From Tubulanus polymorphus (lineage: Eukaryota; Nemertea; Palaeonemertea; Tubulaniformes; Tubulanidae): 64,000 bases of DNA. The stretch lies in the NCBI RefSeq assembly GCF_964204645.1, contig NC_134028.1, forward strand, positions 2,826,501 to 2,890,500, written 5' to 3'. Positions within the stretch are counted from its first letter, which is position 1. Each line of letters opens with the position of its first letter. The notes beneath the pieces are model-generated. The model had not been told where the DNA came from, searched no databases, and saw nothing but the letters and a program-made list of their open reading frames with translations. The position numbers and the translations under genes were made by a program. This document shows, piece by piece, positions 13,694 to 27,000 of this stretch.

Positions 13694-15303
13694 CTACAAA
13701 ATATCGATAAGACAACATTGAAAAATTTCATCTAAAACCAGACAAGCATCAATATTTTCAAAGAACTTACAAAGGAATACAGGTCTGACTACCTGATAAC
13801 TCTAATTATACTAGTTTCAACCAAGAATGAGAGTAATTTGATACAAAAAATAGTGTTAATTCAATTGAAAATGAACTAGAAATTATTCTTTTGAGTATTT
13901 TGATATTTTCGGGAATAGTCAAGCTCTTAAACTACTCTCAAATCGTAGCTGTAGTCACGGAAACATACCTCCATTTTTAATGAGTATTTCAAGTACGTCG
14001 TCCATAGCTTGAGATTTACCAATCATTGGACTCAAATTACCGAGTTGATTATTGGACAGGGCAGCCAGGAATGTGCTGACATTGTTGATCGTCGTAGTGC
14101 CAGTAGATGCCGCTACTGATTGTGGCTGATCAGAAGTCGCTGCCTGCAACTGCTGCACGATCTGTTGAGTCTTCAGATGTTTTTGCTATAAATTTCAAAA
14201 ACAAAATTTCTACAAATCACCTTTGAAAGCTATGGATCTGGTTTCATACGTTGCTGGGCCAACCAAATATGGCGTATTGAGCAACGGAATGAGGGAGAGA
14301 ACAAGTTTCAATCAAATGAAAGAGGCCCAAATCTTTACAAGCGTTTCTGTCATACCTGTTTTGTTTTCATCGCTTCGTCATATTTCGGGGGATCTTTCAT
14401 CGGAAATGTTGGCGGGAAAAAGAAGCCATTGGAATTTTTGACGGGTGAAGTCGGCACTGATGTCGACGACGCTCTGAAATAGTGACATTCATAAATGAAA
14501 ATCTATGCATAAAAAACAAATAGCTATGAAAAGATTATTTCCTGATGAAAAAAATGAATACCTGGATGTATTAATGACGCCGTTAATCGGAACAGTGTTA
14601 GCGCGTGGTTTCTTTATTACGTCGTTTGTTGTGAAATCGTTTTTTGGAGGAGAAGTGACGATATGACCGATAAACTGTCCGTTATTACCAAGCGGAGACA
14701 ACGACAAAATCTTCGTCTGGCCACCGAAATTCAGACTCTCGTGAAGACTTCCGCCATCGTAAACAGCCTTGACCTGATTATCGTTAGTCGGTGGCGTTGC
14801 AGTCGATGTGGCGGCAGTCAATGAAATATTTGTCGGAATAAGAGGCGGAGATGGAATGACGGTTTGCGGAGCCGGCTGCATCGTCGTCGTCTGAGGTTGT
14901 CCGGTAGCTTGTATCAGTAACGGTTGTTGTCCCGGTTGAGTAATGATCTGAGTTTGTCCCGGTTTCAGGAATATCTGTTGTTGACTGTGTTGAGCGGCCG
15001 CCGCCAGTTGTAACTGCGATTGCTGCAATTGTCGTTGCAACTCTTCGATCTGTTTCTGTTGTATTCGTACGAGTTCCTCGTGAGTAATCGGTTTCACGGT
15101 GATCCCCGTCATTCCGTGCGACGTCTGCGTTCCCTGATTCAGATTCAAACTCGAATTCAAATCCATCGGGATCGTGTTTACGATATTCACCGATGTGATC
15201 GGCTGTTGCGAGATATCGACGTCCATCGGGACGGCAGACGATGGTCGCTGGTCAAGAACTTGTTGTTGTTGTTGATGTAAATTCGTCTGTGATTTCTGCA
15301 GTA

Positions 15304-15343
<40 letters not shown>

Positions 15344-18300
15344 ATGATGATCGAGTGAACTGACAGTACTCGTGCTCCCGATGCTGCTCACGCTTGCCGC
15401 GTCTGTCGCTATCGCGTTAGACGATGAAATCATGTTAAAACTGAATTGATTTTTCAGATTATTCGAGATTCCATTGAAACTCGGTCCGATGTCCATACTC
15501 TCCGGGGTCACCGGTCCCGATATAGAACTATTCAAATCGGATAAAGCTGGTGAAGGCGGGGGAGAGGTACCGCCTATGACGCTCATCACTGTATCGTCAT
15601 TAGGCGGTACGGATTGAGGGGTGACTGGTTGAATGTTGAGAATCGTTCCCATATTCGGCATCGATGAAACGCTCGTAGAGACGGTGTTCGTCTCGGTTGT
15701 CAACGTCATCGTAACAGAAGCAGCCGGAGATAGATTCGACGCTTCCTTGCTGGCGGCCGCCTTTTCAACGAATGGTTTTAGTCGCGCGATCAACTGCGGT
15801 TTCGGACCGGACACTGGTAGATTACGTATTTTCAATTCTCCGCGTAGATCGGCCACTTTCAGCTCTTCTAAATTCGCCGGTAGCACAGCTAACGGAACAT
15901 AATTCGAAGCCGCCTGACTGCGGGAACTTGATTTCGTAGTCGTGGTCGTTGAACCGGATGACGAGGTCTTCTCGGGCGCGCTGGTTGATTTCGAAGTGAC
16001 CGGCGGTGGCAGCGGAGGGGGTGGAGGTGGTGGTAAAGGCGGGGCTGGTGGAGGTGACATTTGTTTCTCAACTTTAACGACCCCGGTTATCAACTGCTGA
16101 GGTGGTGTCGGTACGCGTGGGACCGGAGTTACTGATTGCATCGGTTGTTGTTGGTTATTGCTGTTCGTCGGGAACACGGAAAACGGCTGCAACTGTTTCT
16201 GCTGCATTTCCAACTGCCACTGCAAAAACAACTGCTGCTGCTGCAACAGAATGTGATAAGGAGTGCCGTTCTGATCGGTATCGTTCTGCTGATTCTTCAC
16301 GGCGCTCGGTGGTCCTTTATACTCGTGGAATTTAATCACTTTAGCTTTCGACGCCGAACTCTTCAACTTCGATTTCTTCACCTTCGACGCCGACGATGAC
16401 GACAGTTTCGCGCTCGCGCCGCACAACGAGCCGTTTTTCGAAGACGACGTGCTGCTCACGCTCGAGATGCTTCCGATGCTATTCGTCGGCGACGGAGTTG
16501 AGAATGATGTCGAAGGTTGAGAGAAGAACAGTCCGATGTTGTTATTTTGGGAGGCCACCAAACTGGTAGCTGCAGCTGCGGCAGCTGTCGTGTTGTGTAT
16601 GGGTGACGTCTGTCCGGGAAATGAGACGGGTGGTTGTGCCACACGTGGGAAAACAGTCGCGTGACTCGTCGTCGTCGTCGTAGGAAGGAATGGTTTGATG
16701 TCGGGTGGTGATGGAACTGACGTCCATGTCTGGCTGGCTTGTGACTGGTCCCCATCTTCGACTTGTGACGGCGAAGGTGCGCTGTCGCTGATGCTCTCTT
16801 CGTCGAACAGAAAGTGTAGATCTTTACGTTGCGGGTCTTCGCCCTCGCATGTACGATTGTAGTGAACCTTACCGTCTGTAAAATAGCGAACATTTACGAG
16901 TTAAAGCACAATTCAATGATTGCGAAATTATGTGAAAAGTAAGACTAAAACCGCAGTGCGGTGAATGATTCAGTGATGGATTTTGTTAATTCACCGCATC
17001 GCTGTGTACTGATGTTATTAATAATCAGTTTTTATATCCATTACAAGATGGCAGCACCTGTGTAGATGCACTACAGTGGTTTGCTATTTTTTACACACTG
17101 GGCGGAATTTTCAAATTTTCAAATTATCTCCAGCACTTTCAGGAATTAATCAGGGTAAATGACAGGGCATGCAGAGCACATCTCACTACCTGGTATTTAC
17201 ATTTTGGAGTAGTTCTCACAACTAACAGTAGTTTTACATCAAAAATAGTAGTTTAACTTGAACTTTCTGATTTTGAGAGTATTTTGAATATTTTCATAAA
17301 AATTGAGATCTCAGAAGAGTAGTAACTATTCTCAAATAGTAATGGTAGTCAGGTCAGGTAATAGTAGTGGTAGTCAGGTCAGGTAATAGTAGTGGTAGTC
17401 AGTTCAGGTTAGAGTAGTGGTAGTCAGTTCAGGCAATAGTAGTGGTAGTCAGGTCAGGTTTGGCAGCAGAGGAAAAATCGACAAACCTTTAATAGCATCT
17501 GCTAATTCATTTGATGGTAAAACGTTTGCTTCGACGAGTTCTAACGGTCCGGGACGATGTGATAAACGATCGTTTAATCCGTCCAATAATCGAGCTCTCT
17601 TTAGCAATCGTTGTTTATCGGCTATCGATGGATGTGCGTTCGATTCTGAAAAACGAAACGAAATATCTTCAACATCGTGTTGAATATCTTCACATTAAAT
17701 TTCCTTTTATTCGAAGAGAAGACATTTTTCATCATTAGGAATGGAAAACTTCCGACCGTAAAATACAAATTTTTCATGAGGATATTAAACGCGCTGATAA
17801 AAGTAGAGTCATTAATCTTTATCATTTTACGTTCAATTAAGCCTCAACAGAAATTTTCTACAAACAAATTCGCACAAAAATGATTTCTGAATTTTCATGA
17901 ATGTCAATTATTCAGTACTTAGGTAAGGAAGGCATTTAATGATAGGGGTTGTAGATGGATATTAGAACTCTTTCTCATTGGTGATAGGTGGGAGGCTTAC
18001 CCTCTGTGAGTATATTCTGGTCTACTAAAGCCTGTCTATCAGGTCTCTGTTGGATCTTATGACGTAGAAGATCGCCAGTCTACAAAAAATGAAATAAAGA
18101 GAAATTGTTACATTTCCATCTGAGAATATAAGTCCACATTTCACTGCCAGGAAGACTCATAGGAAAGGGAAAGCCCTGACTAGCCATAACATGACTAGCC
18201 ATAACATAAAACAAAGAATCGCTGGTATTTCTAATGAGGTTACTAGGAACTTTGAATCACTGAGTCAACGCAATTGGGGTGAAAACCACTGATTCAGGAT

Positions 18301-20961
18301 AGCATACTTTTCATGAATTAGTAATACTTTTTCATTGTTTCTTATACAATATTTTTGGTATTTTAAATTTACAAATGATTCGCAATGCAAAAACTCCTCC
18401 TGTAGGCAGATGGTTCACCGAGTAATGGCTATTTAATCTTTTGAAATCTTGTATCAAAAGCAAGAAATATAAATCTAGGTCACGATAAATCTATAGGAAG
18501 CCGGTGAAAAAAGTCTTCATGGCACCAACATTACTTTCAAAGCAAATTTCTTTAAAAAACTGCAAAGACCGACATAAAAATTCAGAATAAATCATATCGA
18601 AACTGGCACACGGGCAGCTGGAAATCACAGTTAATTGAATATGATAAAAAAAGCGCCTATAGATGTCAGTCATATAGAGATTTCATAATGTTCTAAGAGG
18701 TAGTTATAACTCGGTTCACAGAATAGACTCTTAATCTCATAAAATTAAATAAGATCCATTGTGGTTCATTTTAAGACACGCTACAAACATTGATAAAGAT
18801 CATGTCAATTTAAACTGACTTTGTTCCCGCAAACAATAACCAAATGGGGATATTATGTGTCCTGAGTCTAAGGGCCAGCTGGCTATTCAATTGTGCAGCG
18901 GTAAAAAATTGAGCCAGGCGGGGCTATTCGCGTCTATATCCCGATTGGCTACCGCGCAATTTCCAGACACGCCTTGTCGCCGAAAAACTTGGACCAATCA
19001 TCTAAACGCTTAGTTTTAATTTGCATATGAATTTCCCTGGCAACCTGTTCATGAGTTTTTTGAGAAGCGACCAATTGTTATGGTTACTGTGGAAAGCAAG
19101 TGGTTAAGTGGCTGAATCAGATTTGTTTCTTTTTTTTTATGCCAGAAGCACCGCTTCTAACGTGTACATTATGAACGCTTTATGAATGTAGCAAACATTT
19201 CACAAAATTCAACAGAAATTCAACGATATACACACAATATTTAGTTCATTTAAGGTGAATCTAGTGACAGGGATTGATTTTGGTGATGCTTCGGTATCCC
19301 TCCCACCTCCCAGAGTGTACTAGATTTTTTGTTCGAATACTAAAATTTAAAATGAAACCATCGGGACAGGACACAAGACATTTCTGATTTCGCTAAGTTA
19401 GAAGATGATCATTCTTTCCTATGTTTTCTTATTAGAAACTTAAATCAAGGCAAGTGGTGGAATCAAACCAAACCTTGACGTGGCAGCATACTGAAAGTGG
19501 AGTATGTTTTATCTCGAGAAGAAACTCTCTAAAACTTTATAAATTTAGCATCGTGTCAGGATTTCAAAGAATTCACTTCTATTTCTAAAATTTCATTCCG
19601 AAGATTAACTGAATGCAATACAGATATTGACACATTGGTTTTAAGAAGAGGACATTCGGAATATGAAAAAATTACTGCCATCACTAACATGATCATAATC
19701 TATTATTCATTAACTTTGACGATGAAATGTTTTCTATTTCTCGTAATAATGACAAAAAGTGTAAAAAATCTGCGCAAGAAATCGTGTCAAAAACGCTGTC
19801 AAGCACCTGTTTTCAAGCATTGCCATCATCTGTCGAGCATTCACTCGACGAGTGAAGAATCCTCTCCAACAATTCATACGACACAATAACCGAACGATCT
19901 CGAGATCTCGAAAACTACAATCGTATCGCAATCGCTTATCAGCAATTGGTCGTCAATTGTAAGCGTATTACAGGCGTATTACAGGCAATATCAGATTATT
20001 CGCGTAATACGAACAATACGTGATAAAAATCAGCTTTTTTGTCGAAGCTGAATAAAACCGCAATCGCCAAAAGCGATTTAACTGAATCTTTTCATTCTAA
20101 GGTTCAGATTTAATTGCGGTTGGATAATGAAACATCTACAGGTGTTTAACTTCAATTAACATTTCTTTCTCAATTTCCAATTGTTTTTCCCCATTTTTAT
20201 TTCGTCTATGCATCAAATTTGCGATGTTTTAGCGGAAACAACTCGTTATTCAACATAACTAATCCCAGCAACATGTATTTTTCTTCCAACAACCAGTACA
20301 AGGGGTAACCATGGACTCGATTTAGGATACAAGATGTAACTAATATCATGGGAACGCGCATTAAACAAATGGATGTGGTTTTTGGCAGACGGAAAACTGT
20401 AGTTACCCCGCAATAATCGAAGGTCAAAACTAAAACCCGATTTCAGACAAACATTAGGGTGCTTTAAAACCGAAATCGACCCATGTTTCATCAATTTGAG
20501 AACATCGCGCGGCCATGTTAATGGCATACCCAATCTCGGCCTCCTACTACCCACTTACATCAAAACGATGATATGCATGCCGTTTGCACGCGATATATAA
20601 CGAATATTCCCCCTGGTTAATACCCCATGTAGGAGTTTTCAAGTGACAGCAGCCACGCATCATCTTCACTCGTTTTCAGATAATAACCAAACATTTGTTA
20701 TTAATAGTTCGTTGTTAACCTTCACCCGGTATCGTGAGAGAACGTGAGAATGGTTCGTACAGACTCTGACAAATCAAAATTACGAACTGATGTTCCGAAA
20801 TTCTTATCGAGGATTCGAAAAACTTATGACATTTTTTACGATCTCACTACAGCGTTTTAAACCAGACATTTTCACCAGACATTTTAACTGAATTATCCAT
20901 GTGCATGTTTTAGATGTTTTGTAGGATGTTAGAGCCATTTTGGAGTCAGGGGCTATAATAT

Positions 20962-21035
<74 letters not shown>

Positions 21036-24000
21036 TCATATCGATAATAACAATCTTATGTATATCCATCCCATTGGGCTTTATCAGCATGTGGCAGATA
21101 CTGACAGCAAAAAGATACTTAGAAAAAATCACACCGAAGAAACTAGAATGAGCGCGAGGCAGGCAGGCAGGCAGGCAGGCAGTCGTGTGTTTAGTCATTT
21201 ATATCGGGCAACAACAACAACCATTTAAAGAAAAAAAAAGAGAACGGGCAATTGCGTAAATGTAAACGTTACCTTGGCACGCTCGAGCTGACGTCTTTGT
21301 TCCGCAAACGCAGGTGGTGTCTTCAAAGCTACAATACACAAGAAAAAACAACAATGACAAGAACGCACTCGAGATCAACGAAAAAAATCTGTTCCACTAT
21401 ACGGCAGCATCGGGTTCATTTTTTACCCCAAACGAGTTTTTCTCTCTCTCGACCGGCCCCGTAAAAAAAATCGGCCGTCACCGCAAAACACCTGGGCGAT
21501 CGTCGACCCGAGCGCAAACGAGTCGCGCTCGTTTCGGCTATTATGCTAATGATAGAGCTGACCCAGTGTCAATGACATGAATTGTAATGAGCTATCTTCA
21601 CGCCAGGCCAAAGCAAACTCTCCGAAGAGATCTGCGTTTCTAGGTCTCAAGGTGACGAAATTCCAAATATGCCTGATTTTCACATTTATTCGCGTTGTAC
21701 ATTAACGAATGAAGCCATTTTTTGAACCCGACAAATTACGACATATCTTTGGTCCTAAATGAGTGAAATGTTGTCAAAATGTTTCGTTATGCACTAAAAC
21801 TAAGTACAAACTAATACATGTTGAACCTGCGAGTATGAATTCCAATCCTGACACCTAAGACGATTTCATAGTTCATAGAGATAAAAACATCATTTTAACA
21901 AAAATTTACCGTTCATTTATTCTAATTTGGCAAAAATATCAAAACCATTCTAATTAACTCTGTATAAAACAACGCATCAAACCCGAAGGAAAGTCGGGAA
22001 TATCCGAATTTCACCTGTTGGAATGTGGACCACCTCGACTTAGATGGACCTGTTATGAATGAATACGTTAGGATGAGTATCGACAATAGAATTCGCGCCG
22101 ACAAAACAAAACTCCGGGAGTTTAAACCAACGATATCGAAATGCGATTAAAAGCATGAAACCTTGCGAAGAAAAGAAATCTTCTCTAAATCACCGGTGAA
22201 ATGAACACGGTATAAACTGAACTCGAAGACAAATTCTATTCATTGAGACAATCGTGGAAGCAATCCGGAGTAGTGAACTATTCAAAAACTCGCGCCAGTG
22301 AATCGTAAACAAACAACCGACTGCGACGAGCGAAATCAATGAAATAAAACTGAAAGCCTACCTTCTCTAAGCTGTGGTGCAATTTTGGCGTACTGGACCT
22401 GCGAATTCGGTTTAGCACGTACGATAGGAGCGATTCGACGAGTCTTTTTGAACAAGTGCGGCTCGCGATGAATGCCTAAATCACTGCTGTTTTGCGCAAC
22501 ATGTCGCACTAAAACTCTCATATTTGGCAGCACACGGGCCAGTCCGTGGTCCATGAAATTGTGGCCCGGGCACGGCATCATGTGTGTGACCAAGGTCTCC
22601 ATCTTGTCGCGATCGGATCTGACTCGCAACTGAGGCAAACTTGCAGGCACCTGGTTTGGCAAATTAGCATTCAAATTAACATGGAGTTTATATGCAAAAA
22701 TGCTGTCAATTGGCACTCAAAGAGTGGATTAGAAGAATAGTTTAATCTCCACCTGTTGGTGTGAGTCTGCAGAATGATTTGTGGTCCAGACAATGTGTTC
22801 AACCTCCAACCAAGTTAGTGATAGACAGCCAACATGTACACCCACCCCTTACTCTCAAAATCAGCCTTCTAAGTACACTTTGGAGCAGTTTGTGCAAACG
22901 TCACCAATAAAACGTCAGATACAACTGTTAGAGATAAAAGGACAGCTGAAACGTTGATAGAGACGGCGAAAACTGGCTCGAAAACGTCGCGAAATACGAC
23001 GATATCTCGCGATTCCGATCGCGACCATCGCCATCAGTCCATCGATTACCTTCGCTAAAGTCAGATTTTCGAGTTCGTAAATTCGTCGATTCGACCCGAA
23101 GACCAAAAGCTGCTTTTAGAACAGTATTCTCTACGTATAACACGAAGAAACTGTTCGCTTTTATTTCGAATTTCGCTCGAAAACACGGATGAAAAACACG
23201 TTTACACGTCTTACAAACACAGTAGTGAAACATTGAATTGTCAATTGTGCCCTCGAATTGTTGGTTAGCAAGTTTCATGTAGAATTTTGACGCATATTTG
23301 AGGTTACGCGAAGGCATTCCGACGACGACGAACAGCTCAATCCTCATCCAGACTTCAACCTTCGCTAACATTAGATTTTAGGCAGATTCCACTGAATTTT
23401 ATGGTTTACATCGGATCAGTTTAAATCTATTAAATCTCCTTGTATCCAGAGATGTTATAAGATAATATCATTTCTAAATGGATTTCGAAAGTCGTAAAAC
23501 TTTGTATCAATTTACAAACGCCATCAACCATAGTTTATATGTAAGAGATACATGTCAGGCATTGGGGCCTGAAATTGAAACTGTTCCAGTGAAATTTTTA
23601 AAAAGATTACTTTATTTTCTAAATTCTTCTAAACATGGCCACGTATCCTCAATTCCAGTCATCTCGAGGGCAACGCAAAAGCCTAGAACATCGCTGCAAT
23701 GTGTTGGCTATCACATTACCGATGACAAGTTGACAGCATATAGACCTATAGCCTACAATCAGTACTTCTTCATAACCATCGAACGAGGTCTAGAAGTTTG
23801 TAAGATATTAAAAAAAGAGATTGAAATGTCACAAAATCAGAATAGACAGAGAAAATGGCCACGGTCGATCTGCTGATCACTTTTACTGTTACGACGAGTG
23901 TAAGAGAATGTACGAGGTTGTTTTCATGCAAATTTCACACCAGGGAACGAACGAACGAACGGCTGAAGAAATGTTTTGTACATGTAGAAAGTTATCCCTG

Positions 24001-27000
24001 CCACCTGTCGATGATAATATGTCATCATGTGACGACCGAGAACAAATTAGATAACACCGACTACGAAACGGGAGTAGCTCAGCAGCTTTCACATTAAAAT
24101 GAGGACTGATTCCGACTATATAAGGCTTAGTCTGACTGACACGGTAACATTCGCTGGCCCCCTTCATTCATCGCAGTTGAGATGAGGAGGGCACAACCTG
24201 CCATAAATTGTCAGGACCCGTGTATGATAAAGACTCACCTAGCAGACGGACACCTGCTATAAACAGGAAATGGGCAGGAATCACAAATGGTTACAAATGG
24301 TTTGTAAGACAGTGTGGTTTAGTTTGCTGTCGTATGGGGACTGAGTTGGATGTTACCGCAATATATCGGCAGAAGATCTCAGGAGTTACCACGACATGTC
24401 ACGTCACATCATCGGCGGTGGCGGCACGAGTCTTCTGCTGGGAAGGAAGTTTCAACTAGGTTCAATGGTAACTTCTGGATTACAAGTTCCTGCAGTGAAT
24501 GAAATACTTTTCAAAAGATTTCAAAGCACTTTACTGGATTTTACTTCTGCTCAATACGGTGTTTATTCAATCATTTGATGAGATCGTCAAATATATCTAT
24601 TGCAATAAAAACTGAAGAACGCTGAACTGTCGTTTGAGAATGGATCAACAATGTTTATGAAGTGATTGAAAAAAACGCAGATTTTCTTCGATAGATCATA
24701 TCTATCGAATTTTTGAGTTAGAAAAAAACCGGCGATTTCATGAGATTGAGATGTTCTCACTGTAATAGAATCATACACTCACTCATTCAATACATCACTA
24801 CTCGAAGTGACTGGATACTTCTAGGAAAGCAGGTGAATCATGTCATTCAAGAATAAAAAACTTTAAAAAACTCAAGAGATAATGAATTCAGCAGGCATAT
24901 GAAAGATAAATGATTTCAACGATATTGATTCGTCTTGACAATATCGAGAAAGCGATGGTTTTCAAGACCGATAAATTATCGTAATTATCAGAAACTCTAT
25001 CTACGAATTACTTCTCGAGGATATCTGTGTAAACGTTCGCTACTAGACGACTCTAGGAATATCATTCAAATTGTTAGTTTTCACATTAAAGGTAAGTTTA
25101 CTTCTTATTACAAATGATGATTATGATGGGATAGCTCGTACAATTTTTGTGACTGCGCAAAAAGTCTATTCATTGCACATATCTAAATGTAATTTGTTAA
25201 ACGTCATAAACCTTTAACACAGTGATTAACATCGTCACACCCCGAGAAACACTTCAACAAAAACATTATTTCATTTTTGATATTTTCTATCTTTGTTATT
25301 TGGTGTGAATGGTTATGATACACGTATTAAAAATTAATGAAGAGATCATTGAGTTCTGAACTGAAACTTCTTTTGTAAATATACCGTAACGACGTTACAG
25401 GGGGGCGAGCTCGACAATTTTTTTATCGACAATGGCCCGTACGCGACCGGCCGTCTTAACCGACGCCCGAAGCAGTTCGCGGTCGCGAAATATTACACCC
25501 TCGAAGCCTAGTAACGAACATGTGAGTACTATTGAGTCATCGTTACACAAGACCCCGCACGTGAGGTGCCCTAATAAAACCGCACAGAAAAACCAACACA
25601 GCATATGTGTACGATGTCGCTAGGACAATGCGCTGCAGCGTCATTGACACGGCAACAATAAACGGGCCACTTCTATTCAAATACGCGGCCCACTTCGCTT
25701 ACGAGGAAGTGCGGCCCGCCGGAACTTTTTATGCAGCGTGCGCGGGATCGCAGCGATATATATCCGGAAATACACGCTGTGCACCATACGCGTAAACAAC
25801 CGTGATGTAATGCGTGTGCCGAGTATTCGAGGCGCACACGCCTCGTGTCCCCGTGTGCCTCGGAGTATTCCGTCGTTGAATAGAAACTCGTAATTAATCG
25901 GAAAGTTTCCGCGGCGGTCGCGACTCGCGTCTGACCAAACGCCGACAACGACGATGAATTTGACTAGCGTAAATTCCATAAAGGATTATAAAACGGACCG
26001 TAAACAATTTAAACGTAATGCGGTGTGCGTCGCGGTGTGCGTCGCGGTGTGCGTCGCAGTGCATGCCTGTCTGGTTACATTGTATTCACGCTCGTAATGA
26101 CGAACAATTATTGAGAAAATCTTATTTCACAAAACTCGGGAAAGACTCTTTGTTTGGAACGAGAATAATCGAATTATTCATCAGTCCTGAAATATGAAAA
26201 CCTGCTCGCAATTTCTTGAATACAAATATATTTGCGCCGGCACGAGTGAAATTTCAGTTTGTGACTGCCACAAAATCAGGGGTAGATCTAGGGAATTTTG
26301 AATAGGGGGCAAAAAACCTGAGGCCTGGTACATGAACGCGTAGACTCAAAGTCCTTAAGGGGTTTTAGGAGCCCCTCAAGAAAATTTTGAACAAAATGTA
26401 TGATGTTCAGAGCAGTGATTCTAGACCAAGTTGACTGGCATTGATTTGCCACTATATGTGTTACTTGTGAATATTTTAGTTCAATAATGAAAATAGCATT
26501 CAATAAATTGAAGATGTTACGATATGCCCTTCCACATCATATATACAACCTTCAGAAAGATGAAGATAATGAAACGCTGGGTGATTCTGTAACCTGGATT
26601 AAGAGTTAATACAGAGGGGTAATCCATCTTGTTCACATGCCACACAATAAACCTGGTTATCCTACACCCATCACATCACAGTCCTAACTCGGCAGGTGTC
26701 TGCAGCCAGGTGATCTCAGACTAGAAAGAGGTCTTTTTATGAGCAAAATTTGGGTCACTTAAATTTTCTATCCATGAAGTATCTAGAATTAATGATATGA
26801 CAAAAAGATATAAGGTTCAAATGCTTTCCAGGGCGGCAACTTTCTGCCATTTTCAAATTTTCCTGAGTTTTCCCTGATTCTTTTCTAGAATGATGAAGAA
26901 TGTGATGAGATACTTGTAGATGAGTTTGATAGAGTCATTCTGAAAGGACTATGAGAGATTGAGTGTTTCATCTAATTCATTGTTGTTACGCGAGAGTCAT

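Larger units (their letters stand above)
16876..17486 (-). other. MRTF intron 6
   Basis: Holds a diverged dispersed repeat (about 17185-17345) and a 25-bp minisatellite directly after it. An AAGATGGCAGCA motif lies at 17045-17056. Confidence 0.7.
18080..21272 (-). other. MRTF intron 4
   Basis: About 3.2 kb without a supported exon. It holds a promoter-like patch near 18910-19075 (GGCGGGG plus several CCAAT/ATTGG boxes), a (TA)n run and a (CAGG)n run. Confidence 0.6.

Noticed and set aside
20206-20554. Overlapping minus-strand ORFs of 73 and 102 codons in MRTF intron 4
   Set aside because: Two frames open in the same place, no motif, and no phase-consistent splice sites with the neighbouring MRTF exons.
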